A DNA stretch of 64,000 nt from NCBI GenBank assembly GCA_037045435.1, contig JBAOID010000018.1:186001-250000 (forward strand), written 5' to 3'. Of the stretch, positions 8,850-17,875 are shown piece by piece. The notes under the pieces were generated by a model. The model was given only the letters and a program-made list of their open reading frames with translations, was not told the origin of the DNA and made no database searches. Each line of letters opens with the position of its first letter. Positions within the stretch are counted from its first letter, which is position 1. The stretch is from CBDUEF01 sp018063485 (GTDB taxonomy: Bacteria; Pseudomonadota; Alphaproteobacteria; Rhodobacterales; Rhodobacteraceae). A program made the position numbers and the translations under genes.

Positions 8850-10042
8850 TGGCACGCGCTTTTCTGGTGGTGATGGATTCCGTCGGCTGCGGCGGCGCGC
8901 CTGATGCGGCGAATTTCGGCGATGAGGGGTCCAACACTCTGGGCCATATTGTGCAGGAATGTGCTGCCGGGCGGGCGGAAGAGGGGCGTAGCGGCCCGCT
9001 GAATGTGCCAAATCTGGCAGGGCTTGGTCTGGGGACGGCGGTGACACTGGCCTCGGGAATGACGAACGCGTTGCCTGCACCGGCAATGGGGCGTTGGGGG
9101 GCCGCCACCGAAATTTCGCGAGGCAAGGATACGCCTTCGGGCCATTGGGAGCTGGCGGGGGTGCCGGTGCCTTGGGATTGGACCTATTTTCCCGATACCA
9201 AACCCGCCTTTCCCGCCGATCTGGTGGCCAGGGTTTGCGCGCTGGCGCGAACCGAGGGGATCTTGGGCAATTGCCATGCCTCGGGTCTGCCGATTATCGC
9301 TCAGCATATCGAGGAACACCTGCGAACCGGCTGGCCCATTTGCTATACTTCGGCGGATTCGGTGTTTCAGATTGCCGCCCATGAAGAGGCGTTCGGGCTG
9401 GAGCGGCTGCAGAAACTTTGTGCCGATCTGGCACCGATTTTGCATGCCATGAAGGTGGGCCGGGTGATCGCCCGTCCGTTTCTGGGCGATGCGGTGAAAT
9501 TCTGGCGGACCGCGAACCGGCATGATTATGCGATGAAAACCCCCGCGCCGACGTTGCTGGATTGGGTGGCAGATGCGGGGCGCGATACGCATGCGATTGG
9601 CAAGATCGGCGACATCTTTTCGATGCAGGGCGTGGGCAAGCTGTGGAAGGGCAAGGATGATGCAGCACTTTTCGAACATCTGATGGCGCTTGTGGGTCAT
9701 GCAACGAACGGTTCCTTGACCTTTGCCAACTTTGTCGAGTTTGACACCCTTTACGGCCACCCGCGAGACGTGTCGGGTTATGCCCGTGCGCTGGAATGGT
9801 TCGATCTGCAATTGGGACGGTTGTTGCCAGCTCTGTGTAAGGGCGATTTGCTGATCCTGACCGCTGATCACGGCAATGATCCCACATGGCGCGGCACCGA
9901 ACACACCAGAGAGCGGGTTCCGGTGCTGTGTGCGGGGGTTGGAAGCGGCGCGTTGGGCTTGCGGGCCTTTACCGATGTGGCAGCAACGCTGGCTGCGCAT
10001 TTGGGTGTTGAAAATCAGGGGCCGGGGAAGAGTTTTCTATGA
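8846..10042 (+). CDS. deoB: Phosphopentomutase
   Basis: Phosphopentomutase (about 397 aa), converting (deoxy)ribose-1-phosphate to the 5-phosphate. It belongs to the alkaline-phosphatase-like metal-dependent superfamily: the N-terminal VVMDSVGCGGAPDA holds the metal ligand Asp and the phosphorylated residue region, GKDTPSGHWE is the family segment, and LTADHGNDPTWRGTEHTRE supplies the C-terminal metal ligands. Two ATGs in tandem (8846 and 8849) overlap the deoA stop and either could be used. Its stop overlaps the start of add by four bases (ATGA). Confidence 0.96.
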   Translation: MMARAFLVVMDSVGCGGAPDAANFGDEGSNTLGHIVQECAAGRAEEGRSGPLNVPNLAGLGLGTAVTLASGMTNALPAPAMGRWGAATEISRGKDTPSGHWELAGVPVPWDWTYFPDTKPAFPADLVARVCALARTEGILGNCHASGLPIIAQHIEEHLRTGWPICYTSADSVFQIAAHEEAFGLERLQKLCADLAPILHAMKVGRVIARPFLGDAVKFWRTANRHDYAMKTPAPTLLDWVADAGRDTHAIGKIGDIFSMQGVGKLWKGKDDAALFEHLMALVGHATNGSLTFANFVEFDTLYGHPRDVSGYARALEWFDLQLGRLLPALCKGDLLILTADHGNDPTWRGTEHTRERVPVLCAGVGSGALGLRAFTDVAATLAAHLGVENQGPGKSFL

Positions 10043-11031
10043 CAGTCAATAGCCTGCCAAAGGTCGAGTTGCACCTGCATCTGGAGGGGGCCGCACCGCC
10101 TGCGTTCATCCGAGGGCTGGCGCGTGAAAAGCACATTGATATTGCGGGGATATTCAATGAGGACGGCTCTTATCGTTTTACGGATTTCTGGCATTTTCTT
10201 AAGGTCTATGAGGCCGCCTGCACCACCTTGCAAAGTCCCGAGGATTTCCGACGCCTGACGCTGGCCGTGCTGGAAGAAAGTGCCGCAAGTGGCGTGATCT
10301 ATTCGGAGACTTTCCTGTCACCCGATTTCTGTGGCAACCGCGATCTGGGGGCTTGGCGCGAATACCTGCACGCCATTCAGGAGGCCGCCGCCGAGGCCGA
10401 GGCCAAAATGGGCATCACTCTGCGCGGGGTCATCACCTGTATTCGCCATTTCGGGCCGCAGAAGGCAAGGGAAACTGCCCGTTGTGCCGCCGAAACCGCC
10501 GGGAACTTCATTACGGGATTTGGAATTGCCGGTGACGAAAAGATAGGCAACCCCAAAGACTTCCGTTGGTCCTTTGATGCAGCACGCGAAGCCGGTTTGC
10601 GCCTGACTGCCCATGCTGGCGAATGGGGCGGGCCGCAATCGGTGCGCGATGCGATCAACGATCTGGGGGTCGAGCGGATCGGCCATGGCGTACGCGCCAT
10701 CGAAGATCTGGCGCTGGTGGAGGAGATCGCCGAGCGCGGCATCGTGCTGGAAACCTGCCCCGGATCGAATGTGGCTTTGGGGATATATCCCGATTTTCGC
10801 AGCCACCCGATTGCTGAACTGATCCGGCGCGGGGTAAAGGCGACGATTTCCACCGATGATCCGCCGTTCTTCCACACCACAATGGAGCGCGAATATCAGA
10901 TGTTGCACGAGGCGTTTGACTGGGACGCGCCGATGTTCAACAGCCTCGCCCGAACCGCGCTTGACGCGGCGTTTTGTGATGCCGATACCAAATCCAAGAT
11001 TGCTCAGAAACTGGAGTCCGCAAATGGCTGA
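10039..11031 (+). CDS. add: Adenosine deaminase
   Basis: Adenosine deaminase (330 aa), converting adenosine/deoxyadenosine to inosine/deoxyinosine. Zinc and catalytic signatures of the amidohydrolase barrel are present: VELHLHLEGA (HxH), HAGEWGGP (His and Glu), GHGVRAIED, and STDDPPFF (Asp pair). The start overlaps deoB by four bases and the stop overlaps upp by eight, so it is an internal operon gene. The closely related adenine deaminase group is a possible alternative; the HAGEWGGP motif and operon context favour adenosine. Confidence 0.93.
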   Translation: MTVNSLPKVELHLHLEGAAPPAFIRGLAREKHIDIAGIFNEDGSYRFTDFWHFLKVYEAACTTLQSPEDFRRLTLAVLEESAASGVIYSETFLSPDFCGNRDLGAWREYLHAIQEAAAEAEAKMGITLRGVITCIRHFGPQKARETARCAAETAGNFITGFGIAGDEKIGNPKDFRWSFDAAREAGLRLTAHAGEWGGPQSVRDAINDLGVERIGHGVRAIEDLALVEEIAERGIVLETCPGSNVALGIYPDFRSHPIAELIRRGVKATISTDDPPFFHTTMEREYQMLHEAFDWDAPMFNSLARTALDAAFCDADTKSKIAQKLESANG

Positions 11032-11656
11032 ACATTTGACCGTGGTGACGCATCCCTTGGTGCAGCACAAACTGACGCTGATGCGCGAGAAGGACACCTC
11101 CACCGCGTCGTTTCGCAAGCTGTTGCGCGAAATCAGCCTGCTCTTGGCCTATGAGGTGACGCGCGAATTGCCGATGACCACCAAGCGGATCGACACGCCG
11201 TTGGAGCCGATGGATGCGCCGACAATTGACGGCAAGAAACTGGCGCTGATTTCGATCCTGCGGGCAGGAAACGGCCTGCTGGATGGTATTCTCGAACTGA
11301 TCCCGGCGGCGCGGGTTGGATTTATCGGACTTTATCGCGACCCTGAAACGCTGCAACCAGTGCAGTATTATTGCAAGTTGCCAGATCACCTTGAAGAACG
11401 GATTTCGATTGTGGTCGATCCGATGCTGGCCACCGGCAATTCCTCGGCGGCGGCGATTACGCTTTTGAAACAATCGGGTGCCAAGAATATCCGCTTTTTG
11501 TGTCTCTTGGCAGCCCCCGAGGGGATCAAACGCATGAAAGAGGCCCATCCCGATGTTCCAATAGTGACAGCGGCTGTGGATAACTGCCTCAATGACCATG
11601 GATATATTGTACCAGGGCTAGGGGATGCGGGTGATCGCATGTTTGGTACTAAATAG
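11024..11656 (+). CDS. upp: Uracil phosphoribosyltransferase
   Basis: Uracil phosphoribosyltransferase (210 aa): uracil + PRPP to UMP + PPi. It starts MAEHLTVVTHPLVQHKLT, typical of the family, has the ILRAGNGLLDG segment, the PRPP-binding VVDPMLATGNSSAAA loop and the C-terminal GLGDAGDRMFGT uracil-binding segment. It closes the salvage operon (cdd-deoA-deoB-add-upp), recapturing the uracil that deoA-type phosphorolysis can release. The ATG at 11024 lies inside the end of add, with GGAG upstream. Confidence 0.96.
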   Translation: MAEHLTVVTHPLVQHKLTLMREKDTSTASFRKLLREISLLLAYEVTRELPMTTKRIDTPLEPMDAPTIDGKKLALISILRAGNGLLDGILELIPAARVGFIGLYRDPETLQPVQYYCKLPDHLEERISIVVDPMLATGNSSAAAITLLKQSGAKNIRFLCLLAAPEGIKRMKEAHPDVPIVTAAVDNCLNDHGYIVPGLGDAGDRMFGTK

Positions 11657-11723
11657 AGGACAGTCCCTCTTTACTTGGAAACAATGATGCCGCATGATCC
11701 CCAAAGCCTACTTGGGGGTAGAC

Positions 11724-12878
11724 ATGCATTTGAAGATTTTATCGGTCGCCATGTTGGCGATTTCTTGCGGCTTATCCGCGACGCAAGCGGTTGCCGGGCC
11801 CGCCAACTTGCCGCCCGCCGGGTTTACCGGACAGCAATTCGTTGATAACAAAGGCTGCATTTATATGCGGGCGGGATATGGTGGGCAAATCACCTGGGTG
11901 GCGCGCATTTCTGCCAATCGCCAACCGCTGTGTGGCCAGCCGCCCAGCTTCGGCGCGAGGCCAGTGATCGAGGTTGCCGAAGCCCCGGTTTTTGAGACGC
12001 GCCCGAAGAATCCGGGGCCGCCAATGGAAACAATCGCCAGTCTGAAAACACCACCGAAACTGGTGGTACGGCAACCTGAGGTGGTGATTGCCACTCAGGT
12101 TCCTCAATCAGGCACCCCATCGCAGACCAGAGTTTATGACCGCACCGCGGTTCGCTCGACTGACGCGGTTTTCGTGGCATCGAGCGCGCCGGGACGAGCG
12201 GGCAAGATCGGCTGTTATACTTCGGCTCCGGTGTTGCAAAGGGTGCGGCTGCGTACTGGCGGGACCGCCCTGGTCTGCACTCCGGGTGATGGAACCTTGA
12301 CCGGCTGGCGTCCGCCGGTTTTCCCCGCGGGAAGCCCGGTGGGTGTTGCGCTGAGCGATGCCAACTTCATCGGCGTTGGCCGCGTAGCGCAAACCTATCA
12401 AACAGCGGTGGCAGCTGATGCAGTGCCAACGCCGCCGCAAGGCTACAAACTGGCCTGGAATGATGACCGCCTGAACCCGCTTCGGGGGAAGGGCACCGTT
12501 GAAGGCCAGGCCGCTCAGGATGCAGTCTGGACCCGCAAGGTTCCGGCGAAACTGGTGGTGGCAGACCGCAACACCGTGAAACGACCCAGCGTGACCGTTT
12601 CGACCAAATCGCAGGCGACTGCGCCGGTCGAGCCGGGCCGAACTGTCGCGGCGGGCAGGGCCTTTGTGCAAGTGGGCACCTTTGGCGTTCCGTCGAATGC
12701 ACAGGGGGCAGTCTCTCGGCTGTCGAGCCTTGGCCTGCCTGTGGCACGCGCCAAAACCGTTATGGGAGGCAAGCAGGTGGTGGTTGTTTATGCCGGACCC
12801 TTTGCCTCTGCCGCCGAGGCACAACGCGCGTTGAATGCCGCGCGTGGCGCGGGATTTGGCGACGCTTTCATCAAATAA
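11724..12878 (+). CDS. Secreted SPOR-domain protein
   Basis: A 384-aa exported protein. The N-terminus MHLKILSVAMLAISCGLSA is a Sec signal peptide with likely cleavage near AVAG. A low-complexity, Pro/Val-rich middle follows, and the C-terminal ~70 residues (FVQVGTFGVPSNAQGAVSRL to GFGDAFIK) form a SPOR domain, which binds denuded septal peptidoglycan. A division-site or envelope role is therefore likely. I chose the ATG at 11724 because it starts directly at the signal peptide; another ATG ten codons upstream adds no recognisable element. The gene ends just before a strong terminator. Confidence 0.8.
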   Translation: MHLKILSVAMLAISCGLSATQAVAGPANLPPAGFTGQQFVDNKGCIYMRAGYGGQITWVARISANRQPLCGQPPSFGARPVIEVAEAPVFETRPKNPGPPMETIASLKTPPKLVVRQPEVVIATQVPQSGTPSQTRVYDRTAVRSTDAVFVASSAPGRAGKIGCYTSAPVLQRVRLRTGGTALVCTPGDGTLTGWRPPVFPAGSPVGVALSDANFIGVGRVAQTYQTAVAADAVPTPPQGYKLAWNDDRLNPLRGKGTVEGQAAQDAVWTRKVPAKLVVADRNTVKRPSVTVSTKSQATAPVEPGRTVAAGRAFVQVGTFGVPSNAQGAVSRLSSLGLPVARAKTVMGGKQVVVVYAGPFASAAEAQRALNAARGAGFGDAFIK

Positions 12879-12904
12879 GACTGAAACCCGAGCAGATAAA
12901 ACTC

Positions 12905-12935
12905 CCCCCGATCGAAAGATCGGGGGATTTTCATT
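12905..12935 (+). terminator. Rho-independent terminator after the SPOR gene
   Basis: A perfect 9-bp stem, CCCCCGATC (12905-12913) with GATCGGGGG (12918-12926), closed by a GAAA tetraloop and followed by ATTTTCATTTT. This is a textbook intrinsic terminator for the SPOR gene; it also separates it from the convergent gene ending at 12964. Confidence 0.85.
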
Positions 12936-12963
12936 TTCGCAGAGTGTCGCCGGCTGCACAGGG

Positions 12964-13989
12964 TCAGTCCGAGCAGATCGCCTGCAAAACCAGCCAGTCC
13001 CCATCTGTCAGCGCGAGCCGAGGTGATCCGCCGAGGAATGGGTCGCCCTCGATCAACGGCAAAGTCGAGGCCCCGGTCGGATCAAGCGACAGGGCATAGG
13101 GAGAACTGCTGAGGTCGGCAGCCTTGAAACTGCCCAGCAACACGTTGTTATCTATGGGTTGCGGTGCACGGGCCAGCAAGGATTTGCCGTAACCGACGAT
13201 GGCATCACGCGGCAAAATGCCGGTGGCCAAGAGCCGGATGGTTGCGATAAGCCCGGCGTGGCGCAAAAGATCCGTGACCGGATCTTGTGTCTCTGCCCGG
13301 ACGGCTTCGGCGAGAATTTGTCCCGCAGCCACATCCGGGCCATCGGTTTCATTCAACAAAGATGCGGGCAACAGAACCATGCTCCCCGGCAGATGCGTTG
13401 CTGCTTTCAAGCCATCGCGTACTACCAGAACCTGAGGGGGCGCAGCGGGAACCACCCGTGCCGCCAGTTTTGCCGCCGAAGCCGGGCCCGCCCCATGCGA
13501 GCAGGGGGTTCCTGTGAGCCGCTCCAGATCACTCAGGGCCAGTGCTCCGAGGGCTTGACGTGTGGGCAGGGGCAAAACCGAAGCGGTATAGCTGATCAGC
13601 CTGCCGGGAAGCCAGAACACCGCCAGAGTTGTGATGGATACCGCCAGGACGCCAACGATCAGGCCGCGCAACCGCCCCGGATGCGGTTTGCGGCGCTCCA
13701 GCACCACATGCACCATCTCCAACGAGGAAATCATCTCGGGATCATCAATCTCCACCTGTTCGGCATCTTCAGCGCCGGGCTGAAAAAGTGCCGGCATTTG
13801 TCCCGGATTTCTGCGCTCGATAGCAGGCAAGGACCATTGCGACAGTGCCATCTCGGTTTTGGGATCGGAGAGGACCAGAGTAGCTTCGCGCAGGCCGACG
13901 ATCACTTCGCGCCGTTGCGCTTCGGGTGAGGGGCGCCAAAGGCCGGAACATTCCAACCTTTGATATTTGCGAAGCGCGGTTGTGGACAC
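12964..13989 (-). CDS. Membrane-anchored M48-peptidase-like protein lacking the zinc motif
   Basis: A 341-aa protein with a cytoplasmic N-terminal region of about 108 residues, one transmembrane segment near residues 109-128, and an exported C-terminal domain. The C-terminal part has the order of an M48 (Oma1/BepA-like) peptidase: HLPGSMVLLPASLL, then PDVAAGQILAEAVRAETQDP near 218-237, then LLRHAGLIATIRLLATG. In active relatives the second stretch carries the HExxH zinc helix; here no histidines remain, so I infer a pseudoenzyme. Convergent with the SPOR gene. The assignment rests on remembered motif order and is moderate. Confidence 0.6.
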   Translation of the reverse strand: MSTTALRKYQRLECSGLWRPSPEAQRREVIVGLREATLVLSDPKTEMALSQWSLPAIERRNPGQMPALFQPGAEDAEQVEIDDPEMISSLEMVHVVLERRKPHPGRLRGLIVGVLAVSITTLAVFWLPGRLISYTASVLPLPTRQALGALALSDLERLTGTPCSHGAGPASAAKLAARVVPAAPPQVLVVRDGLKAATHLPGSMVLLPASLLNETDGPDVAAGQILAEAVRAETQDPVTDLLRHAGLIATIRLLATGILPRDAIVGYGKSLLARAPQPIDNNVLLGSFKAADLSSSPYALSLDPTGASTLPLIEGDPFLGGSPRLALTDGDWLVLQAICSD

Positions 13990-14197
13990 GGGGTCATGGG
14001 CCTTTCGGTCTGATGTCCAACCCTAACGCAGGCGTTGGTGTGCCACAATCACTTGTCGCTGCGACGGCCAGGATTCGCGTGGTTGCCTTGGGTTTTCAGA
14101 GGCATAAGGCCTTTCGCTTGCCCTGATGTCGCAATCAGGCGCGATAGGCAGAAACGGGCGGGGTTTTCTGGGCGCAATTGGAAAAAGGGAATACTCC

Positions 14198-15115
14198 GTG
14201 CACTCGGCCTCTGACAGAACTCTGCTCGCGGCGGGATTGATCCTTGGCTATGCGATGATCATCGGTTTTATCGACAACTATGTGCGCTATATCGCTGAAG
14301 AGGCGGGGCTATGGCAGTTTCATGCCATCCGTATGGTGATGGCTGTGGGGGTGCTGGCGGTCGCCGCAGTGCCATTGACGCTGCGGTTGCGCCCGATCAA
14401 CCGGCGGGCCGTTGCGGCACGGTCGGCCCTGCACGCCACGGCAATGTTGATATATTTCGGGGCCTTGGCTTTCTTGCCGGTGGCCATTGTGGCGGCGGGG
14501 CAGTTCACTGCGCCAATGTTCGTGCTGCTGATCTCGGCCTTGATCTACGGCGAGCGGATCGGCCCCTTGCGGATTGCGGCGGTATTGTTGGGCTTTGCTG
14601 GTGTGGTGATGCTGCTTGGCCCTGAAGCGATGCGGGGGGCGTCTTTGCCCGCTTTGCTGCCGGTTCTGACCGGGGCACTTTACGCGATGAGCAATGTGGC
14701 GACGCGCAAATGGTGTGAGGGCGAAAGTGCCGAAACGCTGGTGGGGGGCTTTTTTCTGGCGCTGGGGCTGATCGGGTTGATCGGGATGTTGATGTTGTGG
14801 TGGTTTCCGATGGAGGTTCCGGCCGGGGTCGAGGGGTTCTTGCAGCGTGGGCCGGTCTGGCCCTCGGGCCGGTTCTATTTCTGGACTTTCGTGCAGGCGG
14901 CGGGGTCTTTGCTGGCGGTGGGGATGATGGTGCGGGCGTATCAGTTGGCCGATGCGACGCGGGTTTCGGTGTTTGAATATATGATCCTGCCTGCGGCGGC
15001 CTTTTGGGGCTGGCTGATCTGGGGGCAGGTCTTGACGACAGCGGCCCTTGTTGGCATGGCGATGATCATAGCGGCAGGGTTGATGATTGCAGCGGGCGCG
15101 CGCGTCAGCGCCTAG
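14198..15115 (+). CDS. DMT-family (EamA) permease
   Basis: Integral membrane protein of the drug/metabolite transporter superfamily with about ten predicted helices in two EamA repeats (LLAAGLILGYAMIIGFIDNY onward, and PALLPVLTGALYAMSNVA onward). These usually export metabolites or take up amino acids and nucleosides; the substrate cannot be told. I prefer the GTG at 14198 (about 305 aa), preceded by AAAGGGA seven bases upstream; an ATG at 14126 would give 329 aa with a hydrophilic leader lacking a clear ribosome site. Its stop overlaps the stop of the convergent tdk gene by three bases. Confidence 0.8.
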   Translation: MHSASDRTLLAAGLILGYAMIIGFIDNYVRYIAEEAGLWQFHAIRMVMAVGVLAVAAVPLTLRLRPINRRAVAARSALHATAMLIYFGALAFLPVAIVAAGQFTAPMFVLLISALIYGERIGPLRIAAVLLGFAGVVMLLGPEAMRGASLPALLPVLTGALYAMSNVATRKWCEGESAETLVGGFFLALGLIGLIGMLMLWWFPMEVPAGVEGFLQRGPVWPSGRFYFWTFVQAAGSLLAVGMMVRAYQLADATRVSVFEYMILPAAAFWGWLIWGQVLTTAALVGMAMIIAAGLMIAAGARVSA

Positions 15116-15690
15116 CTGCCCATCGCCTCGCGCCAATGCCGTCGACACAGTGAAACATAGGTCTCATTGCCACCGATCTGCACCTGTTCGCCGTCATGCA
15201 AGGCCTGGCCATCGGGGGCGCGTCGGATCACCATCGAGGCTTTCTTTCCGCAGTGGCAAATGGTGCGTACCTCACGCATTTCATCGGCCCAAGCCAGCAA
15301 TGCCGCCGAGCCGGGGAAAAGATTTCCTTGGAAATCAACACGAAGGCCGTAGCACATCACGGGCACCCCCAGATCATCCACCGCACGGGCAAGTTGCCAG
15401 ACCTGCGCCTTGGTCAGAAACTGGCTTTCGTCGATGAATACGCAAGCCACCTTACCAATGGCGAAACGCGTTTTCAGCTTCTCGAACAGGTCTTCATCGG
15501 GGGCAAAGGTATCGGCGGCCTCACCGATGCCGATTCGGCTGGCGATCCGGCCTTGGCCGGCACGAAGATCGAGTTGCGCGGTGATCAGATAGGTCTGCAT
15601 CCCCCCTTCGCGATAATTGTGCGACGCCTGCAAAAGCAGGGTCGATTTGCCAGCGTTCATGGTGGAATAGTTGAAATAGAGCTTTGCCAT
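15112..15690 (-). CDS. tdk: Thymidine kinase
   Basis: Type II thymidine kinase (192 aa), phosphorylating thymidine (and deoxyuridine) with ATP. The P-loop STMNAGKST is near residue 15, the Walker B/DES segment CVFIDESQFL follows, then the GLRVDFQGNLFPGS lasso-region motif, and a C-terminal zinc finger is supplied by CHCGKK and LCRRHW. Normal length, intact frame, ATG at 15690. It complements the deoA/deoB operon 4 kb away in deoxynucleoside salvage. It converges on the DMT permease gene. Confidence 0.96.
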   Translation of the reverse strand: MAKLYFNYSTMNAGKSTLLLQASHNYREGGMQTYLITAQLDLRAGQGRIASRIGIGEAADTFAPDEDLFEKLKTRFAIGKVACVFIDESQFLTKAQVWQLARAVDDLGVPVMCYGLRVDFQGNLFPGSAALLAWADEMREVRTICHCGKKASMVIRRAPDGQALHDGEQVQIGGNETYVSLCRRHWREAMGS

Positions 15691-16061
15691 AAGGACGGAT
15701 TACCGCAGAGGCCCCGGCTATGGCAAGGCCAGAAACCATCGCCATGACCCACCGAGAGCGTTGGAAATACACGGGGTGGGGGCGAGCCATGGGCCTGCCG
15801 AAACTGTTTACATGCAAGAGCTTACCCTTGCGACACCTTGAAAATTGACGGGCCCGCCGCACCAATTGAACACTCAGGTTCAACCGCTTGCGGCGAAAAG
15901 CACGGCGGGCCCCCACCCGAACCAGCGCTGGGGACGCTGGCACTCATTACTGCTCCGAAACATCCGGAACGCCTTTATGAATGACAAAGTCTTGCAACCA
16001 GATTAATGGGAAAAGGGTATGTGATTTCCCCGGTTTTCGGGACTGATTTGGAAGGCCGGCG
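15691..16061. other. 371-bp intergenic region with strong inverted repeats (possible structured RNA)
   Basis: No convincing protein gene. The region holds a perfect 10-bp inverted repeat, GGGCCCGCCG at 15850-15859 and CGGCGGGCCC at 15903-15912, spaced by 43 bases, and a 6-bp hairpin CCAGCG/CGCTGG at 15922-15940. The loop between the long arms is relatively AT-rich. These could fold as a small RNA or a regulatory leader, but no known RNA family is recognised and no poly-T tail follows on either strand. Confidence 0.35.
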
Positions 16062-16467
16062 ATGAGCATTGGATCTTATCTCAAGAAACACAGCGAAGCC
16101 TTGGTCAAAGACGTTGGAATTGAAGCAGCCTGTGAGTTGACCGGGAAATCCAAGGCGACGCTTGGGCGCTATTATTCCGATTTCAGATGAGCATGCTGAC
16201 CGCTTCATGCCGGTAGATGTGGTGGCGCAACTTGAAGCAGCATCACGCTTTCCGCATGTGACTTCGGCCCTGGCTGATTTGCGCGGGATCACACTCAGTT
16301 ATGACGCCGAAAAGCGTAACGCTCCGAAAACCGGTGTCAATCAGGATGTGGTGGCACTGGCGCAGCGCTTTGCCATGCTGATGTCGGAATATAACATGGC
16401 AATCGGGGATGGCGTGATCTCGGTCAATGAAGCCAAGCGGCTGTTGCGCGAAACCCTTGCGATTTAA
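16062..16467 (+). pseudogene. Small conserved hypothetical protein, frameshifted
   Basis: Reading from the ATG at 16062 (GGAAG upstream) gives MSIGSYLKKHSEALVKDV, then EAACELTGKSKATLGRYYSDF and an immediate stop at about 16188. The adjacent +1 frame continues seamlessly with DEHADRFMPVDVVAQLEAAS to the stop at 16467. Removing one base near 16183-16187 yields a single 134-aa protein. The first part (TGKSKATLGRYYSD) looks like a helix-turn-helix recognition segment, so a small DNA-binding regulator is possible, but I do not recognise the family. Either a broken gene or a one-base sequence error. Confidence 0.6.
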
Positions 16468-16542
16468 CAAGTTCTGCTGGATATGAAGCTGAACCTTGAA
16501 GATGAGGTGAGCTGACGGGCCAAGGCCCGCCAGCCGATTTCC

Positions 16543-17875
16543 TTACGCTGGACGCCTTTGTGGCTTGTCGCTGCGCTTGGGGGCAAAGCTGCCGCCCATC
16601 GGTTTGGCACCCATCGGTTTCGCGCCGGGTTTGCCGGGCTGACGCTGCGTCTTGGGCTGCGAGCCGGGCTTTTGGCCGCCGCGGCCATTCGGACGCTGAC
16701 CCCGGTTTTGCCCCGGTTTGGGGGCCGCGGCCACGGCGTCTGCTGACCAAGGTGCACCGGCCAGAACTGGGATCGCCTTTTTGAGCAGTTTTTCAACCGC
16801 CTGGAATTCGCCCATTTCCGCAGGGGCACAAAACGCAATCGCGGTTCCCTCTTTGCCAGCCCGCGCCGTGCGGCCAATGCGATGCACGTAGTTTTCCGGC
16901 ACGTTCGGCATGTCGAAGTTATAGACAAAGCGCACACCGGGGATGTCGATGCCGCGGGCCGCCACGTCGGTTGCTACCAGCACATCCAACTGGGCGTTGC
17001 GGAAATCGGTCAGGGTGCGGTCACGCTGGCTTTGGCTTTTGTTGCCATGGATAGAGCCCGCCTTGAAGCCCCATGCCACCAGCAATTTCATAAGTTTTTC
17101 AGAGCCATGCTTGGTGCGGCCAAACACCAGCGCCTGCTCGCCCGGATGCTTGGAAAGATATTCCTTCAGCACCATCGCCTTGTCACCGTTGGGCAGGAAG
17201 TGAACGCCCTGGACAATCTTTTCCACCGGCTTGCCCGGAGGGGCGACCTGCACCTTGACCGGGTTTTGCAGATAGGTTTCGGCCAGTTCCTCGATATCCT
17301 TGGGCATGGTGGCCGAGAACAAAAGAGTTTGCCGTTTCAATGGGATATGCTTGGCGATCTTGCGCAAGGAATGGATGAAACCCATGTCGAGCATGTGATC
17401 GGCCTCGTCCAGAACCAGATAGCCGGTGGCGTTGAGGGTGACATCGCCGCGCTCGATCAGATCAATCAGAGCGGCCGGGGGTGGCAACAAGGATATCGGC
17501 GCCGCGTTTGAGCTTTTCAGCCTGCTTGAAAAGGCTGGCTCCACCCACCACCATGGCGACTTTTACGGCGGTGCCTTTGGTGAAAACCTCAAGGTTTGCA
17601 GCTATTTGGCTGACAAGTTCACGCGTGGGTGCGAGGATCAGGGCGCGCACGGTTTTGGGGGCGGGCGGGTGGCCCAGATCAAGGATGCGGTGCAAGAGCG
17701 GCAGGCCAAAGGCGGCGGTCTTGCCGGTGCCGGTCTGTGCCAGACCCATCAGGTCGCGCCCTGCCATGATATGCGGAATGGCCTGCACCTGAATCGGCGA
17801 GGGCATTTTAAGCTCGGTTTTTTCCAATGCTTTCAGGATATTGGCTGAAAGCCCGAGGTCTGCGAATGTGGTCAT
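16543..17875 (-). pseudogene. rhlE: DEAD-box RNA helicase (RhlE type), frameshifted
   Basis: An ATP-dependent RNA helicase of 443 aa once a single extra base near 17469 is removed. The first part (from MTTFADLGL, ATG at 17875) has the Q motif PSPIQVQAIP, Walker A AQTGTGKTA and PTRELVSQ, and ends in GADILVATPGR. The next frame resumes with LIDLIERG and carries VLDEADHMLDMGF, the SAT motif (LLFSATMP), then the second RecA domain with ATDVAARGIDI and HRIGRTARAG. A basic Gly/Arg/Pro-rich tail follows. At the break, CGC-T-CTG should read CGC-CTG. A sequence error is more likely than decay, since both halves are well conserved. Role: RNA remodelling and cold growth. Confidence 0.85.

Noticed and set aside
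8094..9086. Leftward frames across deoA/deoB.
   Set aside because: Shadows of the two well-conserved rightward genes; no motif support.
15840..15900. Possible rRNA or tRNA fragment (a stretch like the 16S string CCGTCAATT and a GGTTCAA resembling a T-loop).
   Set aside because: Only short matches; no cloverleaf or flanking rRNA sequence could be built around them.
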